Source: Hepsetus odoe (taxonomy: Eukaryota; Chordata; Actinopteri; Characiformes; Hepsetidae). From it: DNA of 64,000 bases. The stretch is taken from NCBI GenBank assembly GCA_017165825.1, contig CM029380.1, positions 8,389,773-8,453,772 of the forward strand. The letters run 5' to 3'. The notes beneath the pieces are model-generated. The model was not told where the DNA came from and searched no databases. It was given only the letters and a program-made list of their open reading frames with translations. The position numbers were made by a program, and so were the translations under genes. The first letter of the stretch is position 1; each line of letters opens with the position of its first letter. This document shows positions 48,501 to 60,780 of this stretch, one piece after another.

Positions 48501-48590
48501 GGGAGGGCAAAAGACAGGCAAGCTCCAACGATCATGTGCTTTCAACATGTACTGAGTATGTGATGGTTCACCGAGAGGTGAGTTCAATTA

Positions 48591-48626
48591 AACACACACA
48601 CACACACATACAAACACACACACACT
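48591..48626. repeat. (CA)n microsatellite
   Basis: CA run with CATACAAA interruption; shorter CA runs follow at 48766-48800. Confidence 0.93.
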
Positions 48627-48639
48627 CAGAGCCGGTTTG

Positions 48640-49850
48640 GCAAGTATGTGTCCATACATGCTTCACATTGTGCGGCAGGGCTCCGTCTGCTAATTGAGAT
48701 TAAAAAAGTAAACAGACACAGTGTTAGGCTGGCTTTGTATATTTTCAGAAGTGGGGGTGGATCAGCACACATACACACACACATGCATACACACACACAC
48801 CCTCCAGATCAGGTTCCAGGAAGGTCACAGCCAGAACCATCTGCAAACACACATATACATGTACAGAGGAACGGGCAGCTCCAAGCTGTTTTTACTCTCT
48901 TCTCCCTGAAAATGCTGAGCGCCTCATGTGGTCCACCTGTAACATGCTCCCTTCCATGTTTCCCCACGCCAAATGTAATAACACTGTCCCAACACAATTT
49001 ACCATTAAAGCATATTTTCCTTGCGCTCATCCAATCTGTGCAAATATAGCGGCCCAGTGGGAATATGAGACAGTAACAAGAACAAAGTGCTCACTAGTAC
49101 AGCAACTCCTGTGAGGACTGCAGTGAGAAGAGCCTACTATAGAAGACCCTCATCACCATTTGACCTTACACACAACAACGCTCCGCCCTGTGTCCCTGTG
49201 ACTCTGTCGCTCGCTCTCTTCGTATCATCATGCCATGCCACTCCCTTCGTTTGCCCTGCATTTAGCCTGGCCACCAGAAAAATGTAGTGTTTTAAGTAAT
49301 CCCTGTTTGTACTGGCCATAATTGATTGGGTAATCCTGGTTTAACATGCACTAAAGCCAGTGCTTAAGAATCTATTAGGAAAGCTAACAGCTTAAAGGGG
49401 CAGATCGTTCTCTCTTGCTCTCAGGTTGGCCTTGTGATGTATCCCACACACGCAAACACACACACACACTCAACTGCCTCTGGCTCAAAGCAAAGCCCTG
49501 AGAAGCTCCATCCATCCCTTTCGCTTCCTAGTCTGTTCAGAAAAGAAACGTCCCATGGTACCCGCACTTTAGTCCTACTGCTCTTTGGACTGGCATCTGT
49601 TGGGATCACCGCCATATGAACATGGAGTACTTCTCTTTTTAAGTAAACGTCGACCTTCCTTTGAAGCTGATGCTGCCAGCAACTAATCGACTTTGTTGAC
49701 TAATCATTGCAACCCTACTTTAGCTTTTGTTTTGTCGGTAAGCTAATCTAACTGGTCTAAGAAAGCTGCATGGCTCAGTACAGGCGCTTTGGGCTGGAAA
49801 TCCCTTGTTAAGCAGGGTTTGGCAAGGCTCCATCAGTCTAGTGGCACCCA
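48640..49850. other. Upstream stretch, possible transposon remnant
   Basis: 49678-49717 contains CAACTAATCGACTTTG, GACTAATCATTGCAACCC, the style of repeated TAATCGACTAATC words seen in old fish DNA transposons. Too short to assign. The rest is unremarkable. Confidence 0.35.
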
Positions 49851-49853
49851 GTA

Positions 49854-49888
49854 CCTGTGGTGGGGTGCAAAAAACCCCCCACCACAGG
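49854..49888. repeat. Perfect 12-bp GC-rich hairpin
   Basis: CCTGTGGTGGGG (49854-49865) and CCCCACCACAGG (49877-49888) around an 11-nt loop. GC-rich arms make it the most stable hairpin noticed in the window. Confidence 0.93.
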
Positions 49889-49889
49889 G

Positions 49890-51551
49890 GACGCACACAT
49901 GACGTGTGTGGACAGGACAGGAGTGTGATAAAGGCAGTGAGGGTGGAGGGATGAAAAGTGGAAGGATGGACATTAGGTTGCCTGGGTCATGAGTGCAGTC
50001 AGCCCATACAGTGACACTCACACACTCACTGCAGCCCCCCCCTCACAAAAAAAAACTAGGAAGTGAGTGGCACATGGCCCTTGTGATGACCAAGGGCTGC
50101 TTCAGCTCAGCCAATCAGCTGAAGACCAGAGCACTGTGGCCAACTAGAAACAGGGATAGACCAGTGCCATCATCACTGTACATGCACACAGAGGGAGCAT
50201 AATCCCCCCAAAGACCTCTGACCTAATGGGGCCCACTACTGTAATTACAAGGCAGAGATTTGGGATCAGGCACTTAAGTAGCTAGCTAAAAGTGGCCCTG
50301 AAAGCAAAAAGCTCTGTAATTATTGCCTGCCTCCTCTCCCTCCCTCTCTCTCTCTCTCTCTCTCTCCCTCAGCTGCGAGTTGGGTTACCTGTCATGCTGG
50401 CATTTCTTTTTTTTTTTTCTCTTTTGAGTCAGTGTGTGTCAGGACCCCATTGTTTCCAGAATTCGCCAGCTAATCCGCGGCTGAAACAACGCTAGTTGAT
50501 TGCCATCACAACACTGGCAAGAGAGAGAGGCGCATTTTAGCTGGCATGGACCCGGTGACGACATGACACACAAAGATACCAGAAACCTGAGTCGCTGCTT
50601 GCCAGCCCTGCACACATGAATGCTTTTTTTTTTTTCCAACAAGGGGCGGGAGATGTAGAGGGAGGCGGAGGGGGCATTCATTTTGCACTACAACAAAAGC
50701 GCCTTTGTGCCAATGAAACTTTATATACATATTAGAAATATGAAACCCCATAGAGCTCTCGGAACTGGATTCTTGTAACTGTGAACAAGATAGCATTACC
50801 TACCATTCTTTCTCCCCCCTTCGCTTTCCACACAGGCACACGCTCAAAAAGCCGACAAACGGCCTTCAAAAGCCTTTCTCGCCTACAAGTCTCTCGTTCC
50901 TCATGATGGCTTCTTCTGTTTTCTTATTCTTTTTTGACTGTTTGCTTGGTTTTCTTTTCTTGCTTAGGCAGGCTCATCTAATTGTTAGTGGAAGAGCTCC
51001 ACCATCTCCGGGCAGTTTTTGGGTTTCTTAGGTAACATGTTCCCTGGGTCACACTGTGAGATTGTAGCGGAGGGGAAGTCCACCACGGAAGATCCTCCTG
51101 GCAGCTGTCCACTGTCCCACCTCACAGGTGCTGCTGTCGCCGAGCTCCCTCCCTCCCTCCGGTATGTGGGCTCCAGTGTTTTCTGTCTGTTCCGCCCCGC
51201 AGGCTATGACCATCCTCGTATTCCTGAGCTACTCTGGGATAAACATGCCTGCTAAAGAGGCCGTACGACAGCAAAAGTGAGAATTAATGCGCTTGGCTAG
51301 AAGAATACGAGCACATGAATGGGTACTTTTTACCCCTCCCTCCTGCCTTCTCCTTAAAAATCTTTTTGGCACAAGTTCCTTCTTGTCGGGCCTTCTTATC
51401 TGCTGCTTAGGGAGGAAAGCTAAATGGCCACGTTACTTCAACCAAACAATCAAGTGTGATGTTAGGCCCTCACGAACCCTTTTTTGGGTGTGAGGGGGGT
51501 GTTGCCCAAAGAGAGGAAGGAGGGGTCAGCTTGAGGTAAGTATTAGGGCCA

Positions 51552-51554
<3 letters not shown>
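49890..51554. other. Upstream stretch with a CT run
   Basis: A (CT)n run at 50344-50367 and T-rich runs at 50408-50420 and 50625-50636. No gene recognised. Confidence 0.45.

Positions 51555-51590
<36 letters not shown>
51555..51590. repeat. (GT)n microsatellite ending in GCGCGC
   Basis: Pure GT run followed by a short GC alternation. Confidence 0.95.
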
Positions 51591-51593
<3 letters not shown>

Positions 51594-53352
51594 TGGGGAG
51601 GGGCAGGGTGAATGGCAGCAGACGCCACAACGCTGACATCACTCTCAGACCTGTAATTAAAGCACAGCTCTCCACACAAAAGCTGCAGCAAGGTATGGAG
51701 GGGAGGAGGAGTGGACGGCCATTTCCATAATGACAGCTTAGCCCTGGCAGCCGCAGAAAAGACTAGCAAACAGTCCCTATGGCTCCTAATTACCGCTGTA
51801 GCCAGAGACAAACAAAAAAATGCACACACGCTTAATAATCATGTACACATATATTAAAGCACTTAAAGCAGCACAACAAACTGCACAGGAGCACAAAGTC
51901 TTCACGGCACAAATGGGGAACAAACAGGACAAAACTCAACCCACACATTTCCAGGGTCTAAATGAAAAATAATATTTTCCTTTGTTACTTAATACAAAGG
52001 GGAAATGATAAAACTGTTTCTCCTCTGCCATGTAATGGACAGGCGAACTGTCCAGGAGGTTTCTCTGTCTTTCGCAGATTTTTCAGACAAAGTTTTTGCC
52101 TATCACACAAAAGCACTGTTCTTAAAGGCTTTAGAACTAGAACATCTTGTCCACCTCCATAACAAGACCTAATTCAATGTATAAGCTTCACACGTTCGAC
52201 AGTGGCGTTCATTTCATCTTATTCCAGCCTCAAAATTAATTCATTAAGCCTTTCCACCTCCACTGTCCCGTGACTCTCCCTTAACTGGCTTCTTGTAATT
52301 TCTCACTTATTTTCCAACACAGGTCTCTTAGTCAAGCTACATGCCGGTTCGTATGTGAGATTTTCAAACTAGCAGTACTTGGACACCCCTCAGATCTACA
52401 CCAAAGGCCCAATGATGAGCATGGGAGATGCGTCCTTTTAAAAAACAGATTAAGTTTGTGCTGTCCATAAAGCTGACTTCAGTAAAGCCATGGGTGTTAA
52501 AAGCCCCACAGTCTGAGCAGGCCTGCTCTGAGCTTTTGCCCCTGTAAATCTTGGCCCGCGTTGAGTTATAGGCCCCTCTCCTAGGACTTTACTGCCTTTC
52601 TGTCTCAGTGATGCTGCATAGCAAATGCATGTTTCTAGAGGCTGGATTTTTTTTCACTCCAGGCATCTACAGAACAATGCCAGCTAAAGAGCACTAGGCT
52701 AAACTGCTCCTGTGTTGGGGATTGAGTAATACCAGCAACATCTAAAAATGAGTAACCAAACTTGTCTCAAACGTGCCGTTCCAAAAGCCTTGGTTGAGAA
52801 ATTAGGAGGTTTATTTTAAACGCAGCCAGGAACATTAGTACTGGACGCATGATTCACTAATGAATCAAACCTGATTTCTACATGCTGCTGTTAACATTTT
52901 CCACTTTCAGCATCCTGTGACAAAGCATGCTGAAATGGGCCATGGCTGTCTGCTAGCCTGAAAGCACAAATAGTACTTCAGCTTGACACAATCCAGCTCC
53001 AACTCCCAAGTCAGCTAAGCCTGTGTCGAGAACGGACGGGCAACTTGAAAGGATTGATAAAAAGAACAAGAAACACACAGAAAGCCACTTTTACACTGGT
53101 AGCCTTTTACACTTTTAGAACTTGAGAGTTGACCATGACAATCAGTTCAGAGTGCCTTTGTATTTCTCTTTGTATCTCATTTATTGGGCCTCTAGCCAGT
53201 AAATGTGGCAGAGAGTAACAGGGGTAAAGAGAAGCTTTACGTATGTTTTAATAGACACATTATTTCCCCCTCTCTTGGCTGGCGTTCTGTTTGAAGTCAG
53301 TAACAGCTGTGGTGTTCCAGGACTTGTTTAAAAGGTCAAGCTAACTTAAAAG

Positions 53353-53354
<2 letters not shown>
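51591..53354. other. Upstream stretch, nothing recognised
   Basis: No simple repeats of note and no recognised gene. Confidence 0.4.
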
Positions 53355-53384
<30 letters not shown>

Positions 53385-53394
53385 AAGAGAGAGT
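53355..53394. repeat. (GA)n microsatellite
   Basis: GA run with AAGAAAG interruption. Confidence 0.93.
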
Positions 53395-53556
53395 GTGTAA
53401 CCAGCAGAAGGGATTAGCAAAGGGAGAGGTTAAAAGTTTGTGGAGTTGTATCTGGCATCAGGCCTACTCCCCTGTTTATTGCCCCAGGCTCCGGGTTCTG
53501 CTGCCAGTGGTAACCACACCTGAGCTCTCTATGAAACAACAGCAGTCAGAGCATGA

Positions 53557-53585
53557 TGTGTGTGTGTGTGTGTGTGTGTATATAT
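53557..53585. repeat. (TG)n(TA)n microsatellite
   Basis: TG run followed by a few TA units; CA-rich sequence follows at 53663-53699. Confidence 0.93.
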
Positions 53586-53699
53586 GAGTCTGTATGGGCC
53601 TATAGTTTGTGTGTTGTACTCATCAACTCCAGCTGACTCACTTGTTAATCCCCCTTACCAAGCACACGCGCACACACACGCGTGCACACACACACACAC

Positions 53700-56439
53700 T
53701 CTGACATTCACGATGACTGCCTAGATTTAATCATAACAATCTGCTTTTTTCTGCCCATAATATGACAGAGATAACAGCATTATGGTCTTGCATTAAATCT
53801 GAAAAGTTAGTAATAAAGGGAAATGGAGTAAAGTTATTATATCGGCATCAAAAATGCTGCCAGATCTTGCATCTGTACTCTCCTAGAATTCTTCTTGTGA
53901 TTCCAGCAACTGCTAGTTAGATAGACACGCAACATCCTGACAATACATGCAAGACAGATTTAAGGGGAAGACAAATATCCTGTACATTTCCAACGCAGTA
54001 TGTCAAAACATAAACAAAAAGTTCAATTTTTAGGAGATGGATGTATTAATACTTCTCGGGAAGTCACCATGGACACCCGATAGCAGGAAACACATTTCTT
54101 GCCCCTTCTGTCTCACAGATACTTTTAGTGAATGTGGGAATGTGGAGATGCCACCCACTAGCAAGCCCAGGACACAAGCCTCCCTCTGTTCCCCAGCTAA
54201 CTTACACTGGAAACCCCCTTACAACACACTCCTCCGCTCTATTTACACACACACACATATACACACAAACTTGTTTTTATACAATGGCAGGACGTGTGGT
54301 CTCACATTCCATCTCTGTCATTTTGTAGGTCATTTTTTTTTCAGTTTTTATGCTCTGCACCCCTTAAAAACCTCTCATTACAATGTGTGCATGTTTTATG
54401 GCAACTGGGCCAATAGAATTACTGTTAACTTAAGTGCATTATATTTTAGCACTGCAAAAGCATTCTTTACTTTTTATTCATAAGCAAGTGTAAAGCATTT
54501 CTATTAATCCATTCATCATGAACTTGTAAAGGGCAGCTGTTCATACGAGGTGGAAAAGCACTGAAAAATGTAAAAAGTGTTAGCTACCTCAGATAAAATT
54601 AAGTTAGGAAAGTGTTTTTTTTAAGTTAGGAAAGCCACTCGCAAAGTAAAGACCAGTCTGTTGGCCCTGAAATTGCTGACATTGTAGATTTTCTTTTTTC
54701 TGCTGTTCCTACAAGGCCAGGACATGTGTGTCCCAAAAGGACACAAAAACAAATGCAAAGAAATTCAGAGTCCACAGGGAGACACAGACATGGGAAGGAA
54801 AAATGCGACATGAAGGAGTAGGGTAAGAGCGTCATTTTAGAACGAGGGAGCAGCCGGTGGCCTCAGGCTTTAGTAGAGAAGAAAGAGGAAAAACCCACTA
54901 AAACACAACTGGAGGAAACTAATGCCACTCATTCTTTGTATCCAACCAAAATATTCACATTTTGAACCAAGCAAAGAGGAAAGAAAAAGCCATCACCAGG
55001 AACTGACCGATACAAAACCGTTGCTTTGTTAATGACTTCAGGGATCTGAAAATCTGAATACCTAATAATACTGGTTCAAATAATTTCATCCAAAAATGAA
55101 ACAGGTTTAGTAAGTGCTTTGCTGATTGATATATCTTAGTAACTAATTGAAATAAGTCACAAAATTTAGAAATAGGTGAGATTTCTACCGCTGCTGATGC
55201 ACCTTAAAACTGGTCAAACAATATCAGTCAGGCCCTAGTCTTCACAGGATACAGCTCATCCGTACTCTCATCTGAAACTTAGCCCTCCTCCCCATGAACA
55301 TCTCCCCATGGACCGGCCCAGGACAAGACCCCAGGCTTTCCTTTTGGCTTGTAGAAGTAATACCAGATTACAGAGCAACTGTTGTCAAAGGTTTCTATAA
55401 TGTGTTTATCTAGTCTTTTTTCCCTCCAGCCCATTATTTGGACAGCTGTCCTTTAGCAGCAGGATGTCTTAAAGATGCTGCTCTAGCATGACTGTGTGCC
55501 ATTTTTTTTCCCGGGTTTTTTTTTCCCACAAAACACGGAATTAACGTCTCATTTCATCTTAATAAACATGAAATACATTTCCAATTTGCCGACCCCCCGC
55601 TGTAAACCAGGCAGCTGAGAGGGGTTCGTTTCGTGTGTGGTATGTTTGTCAGGAGGTGTGCAAGCGTTCGTTCTTTTCTCTTTCATGTGCTGAGCGTCCT
55701 TTCTCATATCCTGATGATGTGAGCTGATAGGGGCAGTAGGTGCCCTCTGATTGGCTTGGAAGTTTGTATGTGCGTGTGTGCCTGCACATGCATGTCTACA
55801 GCGCAGGCCAGCACGGGTTAATCTCTCTCTGATTCAGGAGCAGCAGACGTGTCCCAACAGGCCCAAAGTACACTCGACCCACAGAAAAAGAGAGAGCGAG
55901 GGACAGAGCAAGAGAATGAGAGAGAAAGAGAGAGAGTGTTGAGAGAGTTTAAAGAAAACAAAAGGGGACGGAAAGGCGAGGGAGGAAAAAAAAGCACACA
56001 TCACAGAGAAAGCTCCTTTTGTTTGTTGAATCAAAGCAGATCAGCTTAAATGAAATACCCATCAAAACAGGCATTCACGGAGGGGTGCGGGCACTGAGCC
56101 AGAGGAGGAGAGGTGTGAGGAGCTGGAGGGCGCTGGGCGGGTGGGGGTTTTGGGTTTTTTGCAGGGTGTGACTGCTGGATGGGAAGCAACCTGGGATAGG
56201 CTCACAGTTAGAGGAGGTCACCACCACACTGAGGCCCGCTGAGCAGTGCTGTCCTGATCGGATTTCAGCCTCCAATCCAAGCAATTTAACCAATAACATC
56301 CAATCAGATTTGTATGTCGTGATAAGATGTAACTGCTAGAGTAAATGTCATTGCATAAAATGACATACTTTCAACTGTTCTTAACTAACCTTTTTAAACA
56401 GTCCTCTACTGGTGGCTTGAGTAAACTAATAAGCATACT
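53700..56439. other. Upstream stretch with one short direct repeat
   Basis: TTAAGTTAGGAAAG occurs at 54599-54612 and 54621-54634. A GA-rich tract lies at 55887-55935. An 8-bp hairpin (ATGTCATT/AATGACAT) is at 56345-56366. No gene recognised. Confidence 0.45.
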
Positions 56440-56640
56440 GGGTGGGGTGGTCTAGTGGTAGGATTCTCGCCTGTGGACTAAGAGGTCGCAGGTTTGAATC
56501 TCACCTCCAACACTACCACCACTGGGTTCCCGAGCAAAACCCTTAACCCTAAAAGTTGCCCCAGGGTGACTGTCCCTTTAATTAGTAAATGGAAGCCACT
56601 TGGAAAAGAGCGTCTGCTAAATGCCGTAAAGTAAATGTAT
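56440..56640 (+). mobile_element. tRNA-derived SINE, different family, plus strand
   Basis: The head has an A box TGGTCTAGTGG (56448-56458) and a B box GGTTTGAATCT (56491-56501), with GTAGGATTCTCGCCTGTGG between them, resembling tRNA-Gly/Glu. The tail contains AAGAGCGTCTGCTAAATGCC and GTAAATGTA, the 3' end typical of many fish SINEs. It differs in tail from the two minus-strand copies. It is not a functional tRNA gene because the acceptor stem does not pair. Confidence 0.82.
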
Positions 56641-56880
56641 ATTTTTGGTCAAATACGCAATAGCTGCACACTCACATCCTATGCAACCATGTCTTGATGA
56701 TCATAATCCAATCCAATGTTGCCATCAGAGGCATTACAAATGAGTGTTTGTCTTTGTCTTCTTTTTAAATTGTCACACTACAGATCACTGTTAACTAAAA
56801 TGCTGAAATATGTGGGTAATGTCCCTTAAGACACCTCTGTGACTGTGGCCTAAGTAGAGGAAGCAATGGGGAAGAAAGTT

Positions 56881-57220
56881 TTAAAGGGCCCATACCGTAT
56901 ATTAAAATGTATATGCATGTACTTTAGTATGTACTAAAAACAGTCATGATTAACTTTTGTATGCAAATTTTACCACATGTGCATAGTCCCAAATATGAAT
57001 CAGGCTGATTTGGTTACTGTGCCTTTTAAGACATATGCAAATTTTTTGTGTACTGATTGCCTACCTTGATATCTCAGATATTTGTACATGATATTTGTAC
57101 AAAAAAAAAAAAACTAATTAAAAACAGGCCATTTTGCCACTTTGTTTCCTTATGTAATCTTAATGGAAGGGGGAGTGGACTTGTATTCAAAGAGTGTGAA
57201 CACTGATATGGGCCCTTTAA
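56881..57220. mobile_element. T2/Kolobok-like MITE with TTAA target duplication
   Basis: A 340-bp element bounded by exact 14-bp inverted ends: TTAAAGGGCCCATA (56881-56894) and TATGGGCCCTTTAA (57207-57220), with TTAA at both outer edges. The ends fit the TTAAAGGRR terminus described for T2-type MITEs, which belong to the Kolobok superfamily; piggyBac also uses TTAA but has different ends. The interior is AT-rich with no open frame, so it is non-autonomous. It lies about 240 bp from the plus-strand SINE. Confidence 0.85.
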
Positions 57221-58020
57221 GAAACCTTTATATTTGGAGTGTGCCCATACTGGTCCAAAAAAGAAGTCAGCTTTGATGCCAGTTTTTTAGAGCGGACTAG
57301 GACATCCCTACCAGTGAAAGTATATGAAGAGCGTGTGTGGAGAAGAGCAGAACACTGGAAGTTCTCCCAGAGGCCAGATGCTCTCTGTCAACACGGAGAT
57401 TCCAGAGAGGAAACAGGGCTTTACAGCAGCAAGCGCCACACAAAGCCCAGGCCTGGACTCGCAACAGAACGCTCCAAATTACTCCCTAGAGATATCTGCA
57501 GGTCCGGGGCATCCCACTAGCCCCTGAAAGAATGTCTGTGTAGTTTAGCATAAACTAGGCCAATATGTGCACATCAGGTGAACAACATGGGGATCTTTTA
57601 TCACACTCAGATGTTAAGCTGCACTTCTACTGAAGAGAGACAGTTAAAACCTCTCTAGAATCTATATAGTTGCTTGGGTAGAGCCTAAAAGTACACCGAT
57701 TGTCTGATATTATTCTAAAACTTTGCTTAGGACCAGTCCTGTAAGAGTGAGCACGAGAGGAGAGTGAGAGAAAGAGACTGACTCACTGACTGAGCTGGGG
57801 CCTTCTCTTCCTCCTCTTGTCAGGAGGTAAATAGCTATTGGCTACTCAATAAGTGGCTCCAGTGCATGGAATGAGGGGCCTTTTTCCCAGCGCTCTCCCC
57901 AGCCTTGACAAGTAGCTATTGACAGAGCAGTTACACACTCACCCATTGGGGGAAATCCTCCACAATGTGCCCCAGGCAGCTGATAAATGAAACTCGCTAT
58001 GCTACCTGAGACTGCATGAA

Positions 58021-58027
<7 letters not shown>
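57221..58027. other. Upstream stretch, nothing recognised
   Basis: No simple repeat or gene recognised between the MITE and the CA run. Confidence 0.4.

Positions 58028-58059
<32 letters not shown>
58028..58059. repeat. (CA)n(TA)n microsatellite
   Basis: CA run ending in a few TA units. Confidence 0.95.
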
Positions 58060-58178
58060 GTCCAAACACTGTGCTATATGGTCACATAATCTTAGATATT
58101 ACAGGCAGCTCTGAAACACACTTATGCTAATGACACATCAGAGACAGAAAAAGAGAGTCAGACAGAGAAAGAGAGAGA

Positions 58179-58288
58179 GAGAAGCAGAGATGGCTTTAAG
58201 TCACTAGTCACTCAGAAGATGACAGAGAGTGAAGCATGGATGAGATGAGTGAGAAAGTTAAGTAAAGGAGAGTACTAGGTAAAAAGAG
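58179..58288. repeat. Dispersed repeat, copy 2
   Basis: Counterpart of 47831-48078, in direct orientation about 10.3 kb away, without the inserted GT and GA runs. Differences between copies are scattered single bases, so the copies are not recent. It could be a piece of an unrecognised repeat family. Confidence 0.85.
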
Positions 58289-60780
58289 AGTGCAGGAGAC
58301 CGTAAGAGGGTTTAAGGTCAGTAAAGAGGTGAAGGGCATAAATGTTTCAGAACATCCGAGGCTTCCTGAGACACTGCTTGACTTTTGTCAATTCACTCTT
58401 GTCACTGGGCCTAAAATCTATGCCGTTTTTATTTTTTTCGAGTGGCATGCGATTAGAGGATGGGGAAATTACAGTCCACAAATCATACATTCGATATCTT
58501 CAGCTATGATCAAAACACTTGATTAGAAAAAAACCTTAAACTATTCAATAGCCAATTAAGTGGCTTGGAAATAGCTCTCTAAGCCCAAACACATTGACAC
58601 TAGAGGAGAGGGAGAATATCCCAGTGGCTGCCTCTCTCACACTGAGGTATCTGAGGAGAACGTCAATGTCGATCATCCAGACCTCCACCAGAGATGTATA
58701 GATGTATAGAGATCTCACACACAAACACCCTCAGGGAGCCCTGGTCACCCATGAGGAGGAAAAGGGGAGGGAGGCAGAGAGTGTGAGAGAGAGAGAGAGA
58801 AAATGTCGCACAGCCCCCCTTCCCCACACCCCTGATGCTTGGCTGATAAATAGCCAGGGGTAAAGCTCTGGTTTTCACTTTGTGATATGATGTCAGTAAC
58901 CTTCATTGATCCACAGTTGGCCAGGCGGGCCTTATCACCGGCTCTCTCTCGCCATGATATACAGGGATCTGGGGCTCGACTGCTTTTTAATACACTGCAC
59001 TTTGGGTGAGGGTGTCGTGCACTAACCCCTCCGCCTGGGCTAGCACCTGAGGCCGTATTTCAAAGCTACACTGTGAAGGCCAAAGAGAGTGTACTGCCCA
59101 CACTTCTCCTCAAAGGGCCAGGTTAATATTAACTCTAGGGCTAAACAATATGAACACAAAACCATACTGCAGTTAGACTGCATCTGGTATGGTTATTAAA
59201 ACACATCGATGCAATGTGGTTAAGATGAGATTGGTCATTTTATCCAAAACAGGTGCCTTTATTCAAATACCCAAATACCCAAAGATCATCTGTGATTGGT
59301 CAAGATGCTCAGCAAATTGTTAAAGGCTACATATAAATTGTTAAAGGCTACATATAAATATGCCAGTTGCCCAATAATAAGTGATATTGTGCAGCTATAA
59401 TTAATGTCTATGTAATAAAAGTAGGGCCAAGGGCTTATTTCAAAGGTCACCTGGAGTCCGGGGTGTGCTAAGTACACATATATTAATTGTGAGTGTAATG
59501 GGAAAAATATGATATTTTCACAAATGTTCATTCACGTTAGAAAATGTTTCTATTGTAATGACTTTATGAAAGTAATTGATATATTTCTTATACTGGATAA
59601 GTTAGAACAGACAGTCAGGAGCAGAAGTGGAACATTTAACTTCAGAAGAGCAAGAGAACACACCAACACACACATTTAAACACACCTATCCAAGTGCTGA
59701 CAGGGACTTCCCTTATTCAGATTTACTCACCCACCTGACCTGAGCATTCAAACCTATACAGCACAGGTGAGGCACACGCATGTATACATAGACACTTCTG
59801 ACTCTCTTCTCTGGGGAGTTACACCCAGATCACTCCATGCCAGGCACCCCTGTACACTGGCTACCTTCCAATAGCCTCTCTGCATAATAAGGGGGACAAA
59901 TAAAAATCCATGCTAATTAAAAAGGCAAAAAGAGACAAAAAAATGACTACAGATGAACTCATATCAGAAATGTGTCCCTACAAGCACATATCTGAACGAG
60001 CATATCAGTACAGACACTTTTGTAAGATGTAAAAAATGATATGCCTTGAAGCCCGGAGTTGTCTAAATGTGCAGAGGTTAGAACAAATATGTTAACATCT
60101 GTTTGAAATATATACCAATCTAAACATGTTATATGAGATGTAATTCCATCATTACTGTTATATTACACTGTCATTAAATTATTAATTAAAATGACCGATC
60201 AGAACGCTAGGACTTTTGGTGTGTGCCCCTAGTTTACAGGCATCCGACATGCACCCAATCCTACACGTGAGCTGAAACATGGCAAGATAAAGGAGACTGG
60301 ACGGCTAGCAGCAGCATTATCCCGCCTATTGATTTTAGCTGTTGGGTATTACAGAAGGAAACAGTGGGTTTATCAGGCCAGGATCCCCCCTGCACTTTTA
60401 CTAACTAAACGAGTCTTTCCACAGCTTATCTGACAAAGAGCCTATTATGGACTCCCTCTACACCCCCCTAGTGTGTCCTACCTGTTATCTTGGGGCTAAC
60501 TTCCAGTGCAATGGGAACTGCTAACCCCAGTGCCCAGACATATGATCAGGCCTGCATTATGATTTGTGTGGGTGGCTAATTATGGTTGCCACCTTTTCCT
60601 CTTGAATCCTCTCTTCTGTGGAGTGTCGTCCTGTGTGTCTCACCTGCAGATTAACTCCGGGTGAGCTAGCGTCAGCTCTACAATCTCTCTCTCTCCTGAA
60701 TATGTGCAATAGAATGAAGGAGAGATAATGAGAGTGGTATAATCCCACAGAGGAGCCTAATTCATCCTCTAATCACAGAC
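58289..60780. other. Upstream stretch, one short tandem repeat
   Basis: A GA run lies at 58785-58800. A 21-bp tandem repeat is at 59314-59355. Around 59130-59220 the sequence AGGGCTAAACAATATG resembles the edge of old fish DNA transposons but is too eroded to call. Confidence 0.4.
59314..59355. repeat. Perfect 21-bp tandem duplication
   Basis: Units at 59314-59334 and 59335-59355, each beginning AAATTGTTAAAGG, followed by the first four bases of a third. Confidence 0.95.

Noticed and set aside
48591..48800. Possible CRISPR-like or satellite array from regularly spaced CA blocks
   Set aside because: The spacing is irregular and units are plain dinucleotide repeats in a vertebrate genome.
56440..56520. 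Possible tRNA-Gly or tRNA-Glu gene
   Set aside because: A and B boxes are present but the acceptor stem does not pair, and a SINE body and tail follow.
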